Shown in pieces: positions 1 through 8,597 of a DNA stretch of 64,000 nucleotides. Made by a program: the position numbers and the translations under genes. Source of the stretch: Sporolactobacillus sp. THM19-2. Its GTDB lineage: Bacteria; Bacillota; Bacilli; Bacillales; Sporolactobacillaceae. A model generated the notes under the pieces. That model saw nothing but the letters and a program-made list of their open reading frames with translations, had not been told where the DNA came from and did no database searches. The DNA lies in the NCBI RefSeq assembly GCF_004153195.1, contig NZ_SEMC01000005.1:1-64000 (forward strand), given 5' to 3'. Positions within the stretch are counted from its first letter, which is position 1. Every line of letters starts with the position of its first letter.

Positions 1-125
1 GGATTGATTAACCTTTCCAAGAGGCTCCAGTATATTCAAAGTGCCTAAGTTATTGAACCGCCGTATACGGATCCGTACGTACGGTGGTGTGAGAGGTCGG
101 CAGTGTGAACTGCCTCCTACTCGAT
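1..125 (+). mobile_element. Group II intron, 3' end (domains V-VI, class C type), truncated by window edge
   Basis: Positions 54-95 fold as a domain V hairpin: ACCGCCGTA pairs with TACGGTGGT around an inner TACG/CGTA stem. The catalytic triad is CGC, the form typical of bacterial class C introns. Positions 96-125 form domain VI: GGCAG/CTGCC plus AGG/CCT, then an unpaired A (119) about seven bases before the end, in CTACTCGAT. This layout and 3' end are standard for class C introns. The reverse transcriptase gene would lie off the left edge. The intron sits 47 bases before the tyrS start. The exact 3' splice junction (124-126) is inferred. Confidence 0.82.
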
Positions 126-150
126 TTGCCGGTTTTTTTCCGGCAGAAAA
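126..150 (+). other. GCCGG-T7-CCGGC element at the intron 3' exon, possible remnant of a tyrS leader terminator
   Basis: Directly after the intron end lie GCCGG (128-132), seven T (133-139) and CCGGC (140-144), then an A-rich stretch. GCCGG followed by T7 looks like the 3' arm and U-tract of an intrinsic terminator whose 5' arm would be on the other side of the intron. Class C introns are known to insert at terminator hairpins, and tyrS genes in Bacillales usually carry a T-box terminator. That reading is inference, because the upstream exon is outside the window. Confidence 0.4.
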
Positions 151-172
151 AAGGAAAAAGGTGAGATCAATA

Positions 173-1423
173 ATGGATATTCTTGATGATTTAAAATATC
201 GGGGGCTTATTAACCAGGTCACAGACGAAGAGGGTCTGCGAGAGGCACTTAAAAGTCCGATGACTTTTTATTGTGGATTCGATCCGACGGCAGACAGCCT
301 TCACGCCGGAAATCTCCTGATGATCGTGATTATGATGCGCCTGCAGCGGGCAGGACACCATCCTGTCGCGCTTGTCGGGGGAGGGACCGGCATGATTGGC
401 GATCCGAGCGGACGGTCAACCGAAAGACAGCTGAATTCAAAAGAGGTTGTCCAGGGCTATGCTGAAAAGCTGAGACAACAATTATCCCGCTTTCTGGATT
501 TTAAGAGTGGAAAAGCAATCTGTCTGAATAACGCTGAATGGCTGGAGAAGCTGTCTACCATCCAGTTTCTCCGTGATGTAGGCAAACATTTTCCCTTAAA
601 CTACATGCTGTCCAAAGATTCAGTCCAGTCGCGTATGGAGGCGGGTATTTCTTTTACTGAGTTCTCTTACATGCTTCTTCAGTCATTTGATTATCTGAAC
701 CTTTATGAAAACTATGGCTGTCGGCTGGAAATTGGTGGAAGCGATCAGTGGGGAAATATTACTGCAGGTCTGGAGCTTATTCGCAGAAAAGGCCATGACG
801 AACCGGCTTTTGGCCTGACCTTTCCGCTTATTACAAAGAGCGACGGTACGAAATTCGGGAAATCCATGGGCGGAGCCATATGGCTGGATCCGGAGAAGAC
901 GACCCCATATGAATGGTATCAGTTCTGGATCAATGCCTCAGATGAGGATGTCATTAATTACCTGAAATATTTTACATTCCTGACGCATGATGAAATTGAC
1001 GCACTGGCAGAAGAAGTGAAGGAAAATCCGGAAAAACGTCAGGCGCAGAAAACCCTTGCCCGGGAAATGACGAAACTGGTTCATGGCGATAAAGCACTTC
1101 ATGAAGCAGAGAATATTACGCAGGCCCTTTTCAGCGGGGATGTTTCCCAACTGACTGCTGATGAAATCCAGCAGGGCTTCCGGGCGTTTCCAACGTATCA
1201 GGCGCCATCGAAAGAGCCGGTGGGGTTAATTGATCTGATCGTTCAGTCGGGGGTCACCACATCAAAACGTCAGGCGCGTGAGGATATAAGTAACGGGGCA
1301 ATATATATCAATGGACGGCGCAGAACAGATCTTCATGATGTTGTTGATGAAAAGGACCGGATTGAAGGCATCTATACCATCATCCGTAGGGGCAAGAAGA
1401 AGTATACACTGGTTAAATTCTGA
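173..1423 (+). CDS. tyrS: Tyrosyl-tRNA synthetase
   Basis: Cytosolic class I aminoacyl-tRNA synthetase that charges tRNA-Tyr with tyrosine. The 416-residue protein has the usual family length. The N-terminal Rossmann fold carries the HIGH-type motif as HAGN (CGFDPTADSLHAGN, near residue 45). The tyrosine-binding segment includes GGSDQWGNI, and the KMSKS-type loop is KFGKS. The last 65 or so residues form an S4 RNA-binding domain. Start: ATG 173 follows AAAGGTGAG at a good distance, and its product begins MDILDDLKYRG as in homologues; the frame stays open upstream into intron sequence, but that part is not plausible protein. A T-box leader would be expected, but the upstream DNA is group II intron. 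No clear terminator follows; AATGTCGT/ACGACATT at 1457-1499 is a weak hairpin. Confidence 0.96.
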   Translation: MDILDDLKYRGLINQVTDEEGLREALKSPMTFYCGFDPTADSLHAGNLLMIVIMMRLQRAGHHPVALVGGGTGMIGDPSGRSTERQLNSKEVVQGYAEKLRQQLSRFLDFKSGKAICLNNAEWLEKLSTIQFLRDVGKHFPLNYMLSKDSVQSRMEAGISFTEFSYMLLQSFDYLNLYENYGCRLEIGGSDQWGNITAGLELIRRKGHDEPAFGLTFPLITKSDGTKFGKSMGGAIWLDPEKTTPYEWYQFWINASDEDVINYLKYFTFLTHDEIDALAEEVKENPEKRQAQKTLAREMTKLVHGDKALHEAENITQALFSGDVSQLTADEIQQGFRAFPTYQAPSKEPVGLIDLIVQSGVTTSKRQAREDISNGAIYINGRRRTDLHDVVDEKDRIEGIYTIIRRGKKKYTLVKF

Positions 1424-1580
1424 CTCGATGGCGAATCACAGACAAACCGTTTCGTAAATGTCGTTCATTAGACGACAGGTGACGACATTGTTATACTTAT
1501 AGTGGTATGTACAAATAATGGCCATGACGGACATGATTAAATCATGGGTTTATAAAGCTGTATTCAGGGAGGCTATAAGC

Positions 1581-1811
1581 ATGAGTCAGAGCGAAAAGAA
1601 ATGTTGCAGCGGTTTAAGCGGTAAAGAATTGATGATCGGAAGTATTATCGGTGGGATTGTTGGCGGTGTGACCGCACTTCTTCTGGCACCGAAATCCGGG
1701 GAAGAGACAAGAAGAGACCTTCATGTGAAAGACCTGGTGTCAAACGGTGTCGATAAAGTAAAACAGGCGGCATCCACACTCGTAAAAAAAGATGAAGAGC
1801 CCTACAGCTGA
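1581..1811 (+). CDS. YtxH-like small membrane-associated protein
   Basis: A 76-residue protein with a glycine-rich hydrophobic segment (about residues 15-37, IGSIIGGIVGGVTALLLAP) followed by KSGEETRRDL and a charged, helix-prone tail with VKQAAS-type repeats. This is the hallmark of the YtxH family, general-stress associated proteins of unknown biochemistry. Start: ATG 1581 is preceded by GGGAGG with a 9-base spacer; an in-frame ATG at 1518 lacks a ribosome site. It is monocistronic, closed by a shared bidirectional terminator. The function is not known; the family call rests on the glycine zipper plus the APKSGEETR pattern. Confidence 0.75.
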   Translation: MSQSEKKCCSGLSGKELMIGSIIGGIVGGVTALLLAPKSGEETRRDLHVKDLVSNGVDKVKQAASTLVKKDEEPYS

Positions 1812-1832
1812 TCTTCAGAAAGCATCAAGATA

Positions 1833-1876
1833 AAAAGAACTCTTTCGGGAGAGTTGTCCCCCGGAGGAGTTCTTTT
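1833..1876. terminator. Bidirectional terminator between ytxH-like gene and phosphatase
   Basis: AAAAGAACTC pairs with GAGTTCTTTT around an inner GGG/CCC stem, with A-tract and T-tract on the two sides. It can end both convergent genes. Confidence 0.8.
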
Positions 1877-2576
1877 AGTTTGACACATAACAGACTGATT
1901 TTGTTGGTAATTCCAGACAGTTTAACTGGCCGCCGAAGACGCATCCTCCATCAATTCCAATAATATTATTATTTCCGAAGTAAACATGATTCGAGTTATG
2001 AAAGAACATGGTTGGCGTATGACCGAAAATAACCGTTTTTTTGCCATGATACCCGTTAAAGAAGGGAGTCCGTATCCAGAGAAACGTTTCTTCATCTGTT
2101 TCTTCCAGCTTTTTCTCCGGATCTACTCCTGCGTGAACAAAAATATAATGTTCTGTTTGCGCATATACATTCAATTTACTGATCCATTCCAGGTCGTCAA
2201 GCAGTTCATCAGGAAGCTGCGGCGATCCTTTTACGATGTTCTGATAAAGATTTCCGGGATCGACTCCGTAACTCTTTAATGTCCGCGCGCCTCCGTTAGC
2301 TACCCATTGCGTCAGATATTCAGGAGATCCGCTGCCGGTCAGTGCGTTCTCCATCATATCTTCATGATTTCCTTTAAGGACAATTGCTCCGAGCTTTTCC
2401 AGAACTCTGGCTTTCTGCACGCAGGCTTTTGGATCTTTTCCTCTGTCAACATAATCGCCGAGGAGAAAAAGCAGGTCTTCCGCTTCATTATATTTCACTT
2501 TTTCAAGCAGTTGATTAAATGAGTCAATCTGACCATGTACATCACTGATGACAAGCAGACGTTTTATTGGGTACAC
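1875..2576 (-). CDS. PPP-family metallophosphoesterase (serine/threonine protein phosphatase-like)
   Basis: A 233-residue calcineurin-like phosphoesterase. All metal-binding motifs are present in order: SDVHG near the N-terminus, GDYVDRG, GNHEDMM, then the later histidines in FVHAG and FGHTP. GDYVDRG and GNHE are typical of the PPP protein phosphatase/ApaH group, so the substrate could be phosphoprotein or a dinucleoside polyphosphate; I cannot decide. Start: GTG 2576 lies 5 bases after GGGGAA, and a sigma-A promoter sits just upstream; an in-frame ATG at 2630 would fall inside that promoter. It is monocistronic and divergent from fumC. Confidence 0.85.
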   Translation of the reverse strand: MYPIKRLLVISDVHGQIDSFNQLLEKVKYNEAEDLLFLLGDYVDRGKDPKACVQKARVLEKLGAIVLKGNHEDMMENALTGSGSPEYLTQWVANGGARTLKSYGVDPGNLYQNIVKGSPQLPDELLDDLEWISKLNVYAQTEHYIFVHAGVDPEKKLEETDEETFLWIRTPFFNGYHGKKTVIFGHTPTMFFHNSNHVYFGNNNIIGIDGGCVFGGQLNCLELPTKSVCYVSN

Positions 2577-2600
2577 ACTTATTCCCCGCTTTCTTTTTCT

Positions 2601-2630
2601 ATAATAGACAAATGAGGCGCGGTTATGCAA
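2601..2630 (-). promoter_or_regulatory. Sigma-A promoter of the phosphatase gene
   Basis: On the minus strand TTGCAT (2630-2625), an 18-base spacer and TATTAT (2606-2601). The predicted start of transcription is about 18-20 bases before the GTG start, giving a very short leader. Confidence 0.6.
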
Positions 2631-2677
2631 CTATAGAGTTATGGGAAAAAGAATACCTGTTTATTCACCAGAATCGC

Positions 2678-2683
2678 TATAAT
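2678..2683 (+). promoter_or_regulatory. Probable -10 element (TATAAT) for fumC
   Basis: Perfect TATAAT 57 bases before the fumC start. No good -35 hexamer is visible at the expected distance, so an activator may be needed. Confidence 0.45.
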
Positions 2684-2739
2684 AGTAGTGTAAGCGAATA
2701 CAAATTGACAAAATCATCAATAAGGAAAGGATGAGAGAC

Positions 2740-4128
2740 ATGGAATACCGGGTGGAACATGATACGATGGGTGAAGTTAAAGTACCCGCTGACCGGTTGT
2801 GGGCGGCTCAGACAGAACGCAGCCGTAATAACTTTCATATTGGATGGGAGAGGATGCCTCAGGAGATCATCACCGCATTTGCGATATTAAAAAAGGCGGC
2901 TGCCCTGGTTAATCGGGATCTCGGAACGCTTGATCAGGAAAAGGCATCGGCTATTGTTGAAGCTGCTGATGAAATCATTGTTGGTAAGTGGGATGATGAG
3001 TTTCCTTTGAAAGTCTGGCAGACGGGCAGTGGGACACAGTCGAACATGAATGTGAATGAAGTGATCGCCAATCGGGCAAACCAGCTGCTTGCTGCCAGAG
3101 GGTCAGGCCTCCACGTACACCCGAATGATGATGTGAATAAATCTCAGAGTTCAAACGATACTTATCCCACAGCACTTCATATTGCCGCGCTATTGGCTGT
3201 AGAAGATCATGTCTTACCTGCACTGGAGGACCTGAAAAAAACACTGGAGACGAAAGCTGAAGCGTTCAGGGACATCGTAAAAATAGGAAGGACCCATTTA
3301 CAGGACGCAACGCCATTAACTTTAGGGCAGGAGATCAGTGGCTGGGCTTCTATGCTTGGCCACTCGGAAGAGATGCTGCAGACGGTGTGTGCATGCCTCA
3401 GCGATCTGGCAATAGGTGGAACGGCAGTGGGTACCGGTCTGAATGCTCATCCGCAATTTGGGCGAAAGACGGCTGAAAAAATCAGCGAGATGACCGGTAA
3501 AACCTTTAGAACAGCGGATAACAAATTCCAGGCGCTGACCAGTCACAATCAGATTGTGACGGTTCACGGGGTACTGAAAGCCCTGGCTGCTGATCTGATG
3601 AAGATCGCAAATGATGTCCGCTGGCTGGCGAGCGGTCCCCGGTGCGGCATCGGGGAGCTTACTATCCCCGCTAATGAACCTGGCAGCTCGATTATGCCGG
3701 GTAAAGTGAACCCGACACAATGTGAGGCAGTCACCATGGTTGCTGTTCAGGTTATGGGAAATGATGCCACTATAGGATTCGCATCAAGCCAGGGTAATTT
3801 TGAATTAAATGTGTTTAAACCGGTCATTGGTTATAATTTCCTGCAATCAGCAAAATTATTATCAGATGTGATGGTCTCCTTTAACAAACACTGTGCCACA
3901 GGTATTGAACCGAATAAGGAAAAAATAAAGGAAAACTTGCATCGTTCACTCATGCTGGTCACAGCACTGAATCCTTATATCGGTTATGAGAAGGCGGCGA
4001 AAATCTCGAAGACCGCTTATCAGCAGGGACTAAGTCTGAAAGAGGCGGCAATAAAGCTGGGTATTCTGACTGCAGAACAATTTGATCAATATGTCAAACC
4101 GGAAGAGATGACGCATGCTCATGTCTGA
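2740..4128 (+). CDS. fumC: Class II fumarate hydratase
   Basis: Converts fumarate and L-malate reversibly in the TCA cycle; an iron-independent homotetramer in the cytosol. At 462 residues it matches B. subtilis FumC in length. It begins [18 protein letters not shown], as in homologues. The superfamily signature [15 protein letters not shown] (about residues 312-326) carries the catalytic serine loop; [10 protein letters not shown] and SSNDTYPTA are the other active-site blocks. Start: ATG 2740 follows AAGGAAAGG; the ATG at 2731 is too close to that site. It is monocistronic with its own terminator. The fumarase reading over the related aspartase rests on overall similarity to FumC. Confidence 0.95.
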   Translation: MEYRVEHDTMGEVKVPADRLWAAQTERSRNNFHIGWERMPQEIITAFAILKKAAALVNRDLGTLDQEKASAIVEAADEIIVGKWDDEFPLKVWQTGSGTQSNMNVNEVIANRANQLLAARGSGLHVHPNDDVNKSQSSNDTYPTALHIAALLAVEDHVLPALEDLKKTLETKAEAFRDIVKIGRTHLQDATPLTLGQEISGWASMLGHSEEMLQTVCACLSDLAIGGTAVGTGLNAHPQFGRKTAEKISEMTGKTFRTADNKFQALTSHNQIVTVHGVLKALAADLMKIANDVRWLASGPRCGIGELTIPANEPGSSIMPGKVNPTQCEAVTMVAVQVMGNDATIGFASSQGNFELNVFKPVIGYNFLQSAKLLSDVMVSFNKHCATGIEPNKEKIKENLHRSLMLVTALNPYIGYEKAAKISKTAYQQGLSLKEAAIKLGILTAEQFDQYVKPEEMTHAHV

Positions 4129-4141
4129 CTGAATAGATAGC

Positions 4142-4175
4142 AAAAGGAGCCTCCACTCAGGAGGCTCCTTTTTTG
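4142..4175 (+). terminator. Intrinsic terminator of fumC
   Basis: AAGGAGCCTCC/GGAGGCTCCTT hairpin with a short loop followed by six T. Confidence 0.92.
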
Positions 4176-4210
4176 CTTCTACTTTAAGAAGGGATCATTG
4201 AAGTTTCACT

Positions 4211-6196
4211 TTATTTTTGCGTACTGTCTGATGATTCACGATCTGCTTCATTCGGAGGAATGGTCTGATCTGTATTATAGTTTATTTTACTCTTATCCGG
4301 TGCTTCAAAGTCTTCCGGTTTGTAAAATCTGAGGAGATCACCGAAAATGACTTTATCCGAATATTCAAGGGCCTGTTTCGCTTTCTGTTCATAAGGTTTA
4401 CCAAGTGACTGATCTACTTTTTCTCCTGTTTTGTTATCGTACGTCTCGCCGCCGACAATCGTATACTTGTCTGTCACAAGATCCCCGTTACGGAAAGGTA
4501 CAATCTGTTTGTGATCCTTTGAGAGTAAATCTGATCCAAATTGTACATAGTCACTCGTATTAATTCCAAGCAGATTCGTCAGAGTCGGACGCACATCAAC
4601 ATCGCCGCCATACGTCGGGTTGGTTCCTCCGTCTACATGAGGAATGTGAATGAACAGCGGTACACGCTGAAGCTGAGCATTCTCGAATGGGGTAATGTCT
4701 TTTCCGATGACCTTTGCCATCGCATCGTTATGATTTTCGGAAATACCGTAATGATCCCCGTACATAATAATAATCGTGTGATCAAACAATCCGGCCTGTT
4801 TCAGACCCGTAAACAGCTGTTCGATAGCCTGATCCATATAATTTGCGGACTGGAAATACTTATTTACAACACCGTCTCCGTAATCACCCTCCGGAAAATC
4901 TGTGTCTTCATCATCCATGCCAAACGGAAAATGATTGGACAGGAGAATCAATTTACTGTAAAACGGCTGTTTCAGGTTCTGCAGATAAGGGATGGTTTCT
5001 TTGATAAACGGTTTATCTTTCAGCCCGTAATTTTTCGTGTTTTCCAGAGTCATATTGTAATACTTGGAATCAAAGAAGCGCTCGTAACCCAGGGATTTAT
5101 ACATCTGATCCCGGTTCCAGAATGTTTTACCATTCCCATGGAAAACGGCTGTTTCATAATTGCGTTGATCAAGAATAGCCGGTAAAGCCTGGTACGTGTT
5201 CTGAGCCTTCAGCTGAAAAACCGGTCCCTGAGACAGGGGAAACATTGAGTTTTCCATCATGAATTCAGCATCTGATGTTTTTCCCGATCCGGTCTGATGG
5301 AAAAAGTTCTTAAAGTAAATTGTATGATCGTTTCCCCGCGCCAGGGAATTGAGAAACGGTGTCACTTCTCTGCCGTCAGGCATCTTGTAATTTATGGCAA
5401 AGCTCTGCAGGGATTCAAGAGAAACGTACATCACGTTCATGCCCTTGCCCTTGCCTGCGTACTGTGGATTCGGTGCGGCATAGTTTGACCGGGTATAATT
5501 GACAATTTTATTAATGTCACTGCTGTCAGCCATTGCTCTCTGCGCATTGGACTGTGCATTTTGAATGGTGTCATAGATAGCAAAATTATAGGCACCAAGA
5601 TATTTGACAATGTAATTCCGGTCAAATGTTCGGGTGAGCAGTTCCGGACGATCGGTTTCCGCCAGACTCAGGTTTACAATGAAAATCATGACAGCTGAAA
5701 TAAATACGGCAAATATGGAACGAACCGGCCAGCGTTCAGGCTGTGGTTTAACAATGTGGAAAGCGATCAGCAAAATTAAGATCAGCGTATCCGCAAAAAA
5801 CAGTACATCCCATACATGCATCAGAGCGGCTATACTTCCACCCAGTTCACCTGCATTATTGCCCGACTGGGTGATGGTTGAGACCGTAATAAAGTCATTA
5901 AAAAAGCGATAATACACAATGTTGGCGTATAACCAGAGGGACAGCAAAAAGTCGATAATGACCATCATGATCTGCTGCAGTCTTCCGCGGAAGATGATCG
6001 CAATACCCAGAAAGAGCAGAGCAGAGCTCAACGGATTGAAGAATAAAAGAAACTGTTGCATGGCATTATTGACGCCCAGGCTGAACTGTGTCCGGTACAC
6101 GATATAGGTTTTAGCCCAGAATAGAATGACTGCAAGTAAAAAAAGTGTATATTTTTTGTTAAGCAAACTGTGTCCTGTGCTTAAAATACGTTTCAA
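4211..6196 (-). CDS. ltaS: Lipoteichoic acid synthase, LtaS family
   Basis: Polymerises glycerol phosphate from phosphatidylglycerol onto a glycolipid anchor outside the membrane. The N-terminal part has five hydrophobic segments (to about residue 190), including the family sequence YANIVYYRFFNDFIT. The extracellular sulfatase-like domain contains the catalytic threonine in GKTSDAEF (about Thr307), FHGNGKTFWNRD and the metal site YGDHYG. A charged, low-complexity tail ends the 661-residue protein. Start: TTG 6196 lies 9 bases after AGGAGGT and just before the first membrane segment; an in-frame ATG at 6286 has no ribosome site. B. subtilis has several paralogues (ltaS, yfnI, yqgS, yvgJ), so the exact orthologue is not certain, but the N-terminus is closest to LtaS. 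Monocistronic. Confidence 0.9.
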   Translation of the reverse strand: MKRILSTGHSLLNKKYTLFLLAVILFWAKTYIVYRTQFSLGVNNAMQQFLLFFNPLSSALLFLGIAIIFRGRLQQIMMVIIDFLLSLWLYANIVYYRFFNDFITVSTITQSGNNAGELGGSIAALMHVWDVLFFADTLILILLIAFHIVKPQPERWPVRSIFAVFISAVMIFIVNLSLAETDRPELLTRTFDRNYIVKYLGAYNFAIYDTIQNAQSNAQRAMADSSDINKIVNYTRSNYAAPNPQYAGKGKGMNVMYVSLESLQSFAINYKMPDGREVTPFLNSLARGNDHTIYFKNFFHQTGSGKTSDAEFMMENSMFPLSQGPVFQLKAQNTYQALPAILDQRNYETAVFHGNGKTFWNRDQMYKSLGYERFFDSKYYNMTLENTKNYGLKDKPFIKETIPYLQNLKQPFYSKLILLSNHFPFGMDDEDTDFPEGDYGDGVVNKYFQSANYMDQAIEQLFTGLKQAGLFDHTIIIMYGDHYGISENHNDAMAKVIGKDITPFENAQLQRVPLFIHIPHVDGGTNPTYGGDVDVRPTLTNLLGINTSDYVQFGSDLLSKDHKQIVPFRNGDLVTDKYTIVGGETYDNKTGEKVDQSLGKPYEQKAKQALEYSDKVIFGDLLRFYKPEDFEAPDKSKINYNTDQTIPPNEADRESSDSTQK

Positions 6197-6472
6197 GTCT
6201 GTTCGACCTCCTGAAATAAGTCCTGAAACCAGCGGCTCCAGGGCGTTCGATAATGAATAAGGGAACAATTCTCTGTATGTTATCATAACTTTTCTTATGA
6301 TATAAATTAAGATTTTGTAAAAAATAAGATAATCTGCGAATCTTAAACCATTTTATATCTTATCCCCTGAAAGTCAAGAATGAAAAAATGACAGATCCTG
6401 TCAGATTGTGTCATACAGCTTTTTTCGGATTCTGATGCCTGTGAAAAGCTTGTCTATTAAAAGGAAAAAAAA
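6197..6472. other. Intergenic region upstream of ltaS
   Basis: AT-rich. It must hold the ltaS promoter on the minus strand, but I see no convincing -35/-10 pair. It also holds the terminator of the next gene (6383-6403). Confidence 0.5.
6383..6403 (-). terminator. Short intrinsic terminator after the small membrane protein gene
   Basis: On the minus strand TGACAG-GAT-CTGTCA is followed by six T. The stem is only 6 bp but perfect. Confidence 0.6.
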
Positions 6473-6976
6473 TTATCCTGCCTGCATCCGCCTCAGCTTC
6501 TGCTCGTTTTTCCCGGTCTTTGTGACCAGAGATGGATAACGGAGCAAAAGCATGGTATAGCGTCCAAGCAGAAATCCTGAAATATATATGAAGTAAAAGA
6601 TAAAAACTGCAGATCCGTTCAATGCCGGTGTGACAGACAGAAGGTGAACGGTCATAAGTTTTAAGAATTGACGGACGGGAATAGAGAGAAACCAGACAAT
6701 GACAGCCATAATGGACCCGGACAGATACCAGGCACCTCCATGATTGATCAGGGGTGTATAACGTCCCTGCACCATTCCGAGAATCAACGACGCAATAAAT
6801 GCAGAAGTCATCATCACCCAGTCAGCCGGCGTGATCGATGGCATAAAGGACAAAGCGCAGGAAGAAAAAAGCAGCAGCGTCAGCGGCAGTCTGTAAAGTT
6901 TTCCTGTTAACGGTTTTTCCCTGAGCTGGCTGATTGAAAAAATAATAAGCAGAATGACAGCTGTGACAAGAAACAT
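6473..6976 (-). CDS. Multi-pass membrane protein of unknown function
   Basis: A 167-residue protein with five or so hydrophobic segments: residues 2-14, 29-46, 52-69, about 80-100 and 118-142. The middle bears GRYTPLINHGGAWYLSGS between two segments, a pattern I associate loosely with CcdC/DUF1453-type proteins (GRxTxL...G.WY..GS), but I do not firmly recognise it. The C-terminus is basic (KTGKNEQKLRRMQ) and probably cytoplasmic. Start: ATG 6976 follows GGAGGTGG with a short spacer. Transcribed alone, upstream of and in the same direction as ltaS, with a short terminator between. Confidence 0.7.
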   Translation of the reverse strand: MFLVTAVILLIIFSISQLREKPLTGKLYRLPLTLLLFSSCALSFMPSITPADWVMMTSAFIASLILGMVQGRYTPLINHGGAWYLSGSIMAVIVWFLSIPVRQFLKLMTVHLLSVTPALNGSAVFIFYFIYISGFLLGRYTMLLLRYPSLVTKTGKNEQKLRRMQAG

Positions 6977-7135
6977 GTGGCCACCTCCGGATGAATGTCC
7001 CTGTCATTATCGTATTTCATTATCATTTTGTCCTATACCATGGATGGGGTAATCTGTTCATTTTCTAAAAAAATTCTTTAAATTACAATTAGATGACAAA
7101 AGAAAAACAGTGTAGGACATACATCGTCCCTCCTA

Positions 7136-7152
7136 TGTTACAGTTATGTTTC
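7136..7152 (+). promoter_or_regulatory. Candidate WalR (YycF) box upstream of the CwlO-like endopeptidase
   Basis: TGTTAC-N5-TGTTTC fits the WalR consensus TGTWAH-N5-TGTWAH with one mismatch. WalRK controls cwlO and lytE in B. subtilis, so the context agrees. The second hexamer overlaps the inverted repeat at 7144-7166. Confidence 0.5.
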
Positions 7153-7166
7153 AACAGGAAACATAA
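7144..7166. repeat. Perfect 9-bp inverted repeat TTATGTTTC-N5-GAAACATAA
   Basis: Perfect dyad with a 5-base centre, 30 bases upstream of a TATAAT (7196-7201). It has no T-tract, so it is more likely an operator than a terminator. Confidence 0.5.
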
Positions 7167-7303
7167 GCTTAATATCTGTAAAACAGGGGGGATGTTATAA
7201 TAAAAAAGTCGATAGAACAATAAAAAAGGACACCATATTGAAAATCATGTAGAAAAAAATAGAAAAAAAGAGATCAGATGTCTTGGGGAGGGCAACGCCG
7301 ATC

Positions 7304-8527
7304 ATGAAAGTAAATAAGAAGAGAATGACTGTCTCACTCGTACTTACCGCCGGCCTGACATACACTACCGTAGCACCATCCATTACATACGCAAATCCTT
7401 CTTTAAGCCAGATTAACAAAGAAACACAGCAGCAGCAGGCGCTGAAAGCACAATTGAGTGACCGGCAGCAGGAGCTTCAGTCAGAACTGGATAAGATAAA
7501 TAAAAAACAGCTGAAACTGACAACAAACATCAGCGATGCACAGGCGGAAATCAATAAAGCCAATGATAAAATTGCTGCTCTGAAAGATGAAATAAAGATC
7601 ATCAATAAAAGAATTAAAGAACGTCAGGGGCTTCTGAATGACAGACTTGTCTCCATTTATAAGAATGGCGGTTCAATCAATTATCTGGACGTCCTGTTCG
7701 GCTCGAAAAACTTTGGCGATTTTATTGATCGGACAAAGGCACTTTATACGATCACCCAGCAGGATCAGAAGATTATAAACGATCAGAAAAATGATCAGAA
7801 AGCTGTCAGTGTGAAGAAGAAGACGGTTGAAAAGAAACAGACTTCAAATGTTGCAAAACTTGAGAAACTGAAAAGTGATCTTGCTGAGGTGGAAAAACTT
7901 CAGGATCAGCGAAAACTTGCTGTTGCTGCACTCTCGAATAAGCAGTCAGATGTTTCAAAGAAACTGGCGCAGCTGTCCGGTGCTGCCTCAGATGTGCGAC
8001 ATATCAGCGAATTATCTTATTCTCCTGCCAATCATTCATCCTCGCATGCGAATACGGCAGAGAAAAACAAGTCAGAGAGATCTGCTTCAGGCTCCTCCGG
8101 CAAGAGCAATCAGTCGACTCCCCTTACGTTATCTGCTTCGGTTGCAACCGGCGGTATTTCAGGCATTCTGAATTACGGAAATCAATTCATCGGTAGATCC
8201 ACCTATGTATTTGGCGCGTCCAGTCCATCCACGGGTCAGTTTGACTGCTCCGGATTCGTTCATGCAGCCTTTGCTGCAAACGGCATCGGGGTTGGCCGAA
8301 GCACCAGTGCACTCGTTAATACCGGCCGGCCAGTCAGTTACAGTCAGGCAAAACCCGGCGATCTGATTTTCTTTGATACATACAAGACAAACGGACATGT
8401 CGGTATTTATCTCGGCGGAGGCCGGTTTATTGGTTCACAGAGCAGCACCGGTGTCGCCGTCGCAAGTGTGAATAATGTCTACTGGAAAGAGCATTTCAGT
8501 GGCGTCGTTCGCCGCGTACTGAACTGA
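7304..8527 (+). CDS. Secreted coiled-coil NlpC/P60 peptidoglycan endopeptidase (CwlO-like)
   Basis: Cell-wall hydrolase expected to cut the D-Glu-DAP bond in peptide stems. Order: signal peptide (residues 1-30, ending ...ITYA), long coiled coil rich in Q, K, D and E (about 35-240, CwlO/PcsB-like), a Ser/Asn-rich linker (245-285), then an NlpC/P60 domain (about 290-407). The catalytic Cys lies in FDCSGFV, the His in GHVGIYLGGG, and the PGDLIFFDT motif is present. Start: ATG 7304 after GGGGAGGG; a second ATG at 7325 also remains within the signal sequence. In B. subtilis the coiled coil of CwlO is regulated by FtsEX; here the upstream WalR-like box suggests WalRK control. It is monocistronic with a terminator. 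Confidence 0.9.
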   Translation: MKVNKKRMTVSLVLTAGLTYTTVAPSITYANPSLSQINKETQQQQALKAQLSDRQQELQSELDKINKKQLKLTTNISDAQAEINKANDKIAALKDEIKIINKRIKERQGLLNDRLVSIYKNGGSINYLDVLFGSKNFGDFIDRTKALYTITQQDQKIINDQKNDQKAVSVKKKTVEKKQTSNVAKLEKLKSDLAEVEKLQDQRKLAVAALSNKQSDVSKKLAQLSGAASDVRHISELSYSPANHSSSHANTAEKNKSERSASGSSGKSNQSTPLTLSASVATGGISGILNYGNQFIGRSTYVFGASSPSTGQFDCSGFVHAAFAANGIGVGRSTSALVNTGRPVSYSQAKPGDLIFFDTYKTNGHVGIYLGGGRFIGSQSSTGVAVASVNNVYWKEHFSGVVRRVLN

Positions 8528-8558
8528 TCGTACGGCATTTAAATAGTTCAAAACTAAG

Positions 8559-8589
8559 AACGCGTGGATTGTATATCCCGTGTTTTTTT
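8559..8589 (+). terminator. Intrinsic terminator of the NlpC/P60 gene
   Basis: ACGCG-T-GGAT pairs with ATCC-CGTGT (one G-T pair, one bulge), followed by seven T. Confidence 0.75.
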
Positions 8590-8597
8590 GCATTTTA

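Larger units (their letters stand above)
6977..7303. other. Divergent intergenic region between the membrane protein and the NlpC/P60 gene
   Basis: Contains a WalR-like direct repeat (7136-7152), a 9-bp perfect inverted repeat (7144-7166) and a TATAAT at 7196-7201 that probably drives the endopeptidase gene. The remainder is AT-rich with nothing I recognise. Confidence 0.55.

Noticed and set aside
6389-6403. Palindrome TGACAG-ATC-CTGTCA, first taken as an operator shared with the ABC operon palindrome
   Set aside because: On the minus strand it is followed by six T and lies just after a minus-strand gene, so a short terminator explains it.
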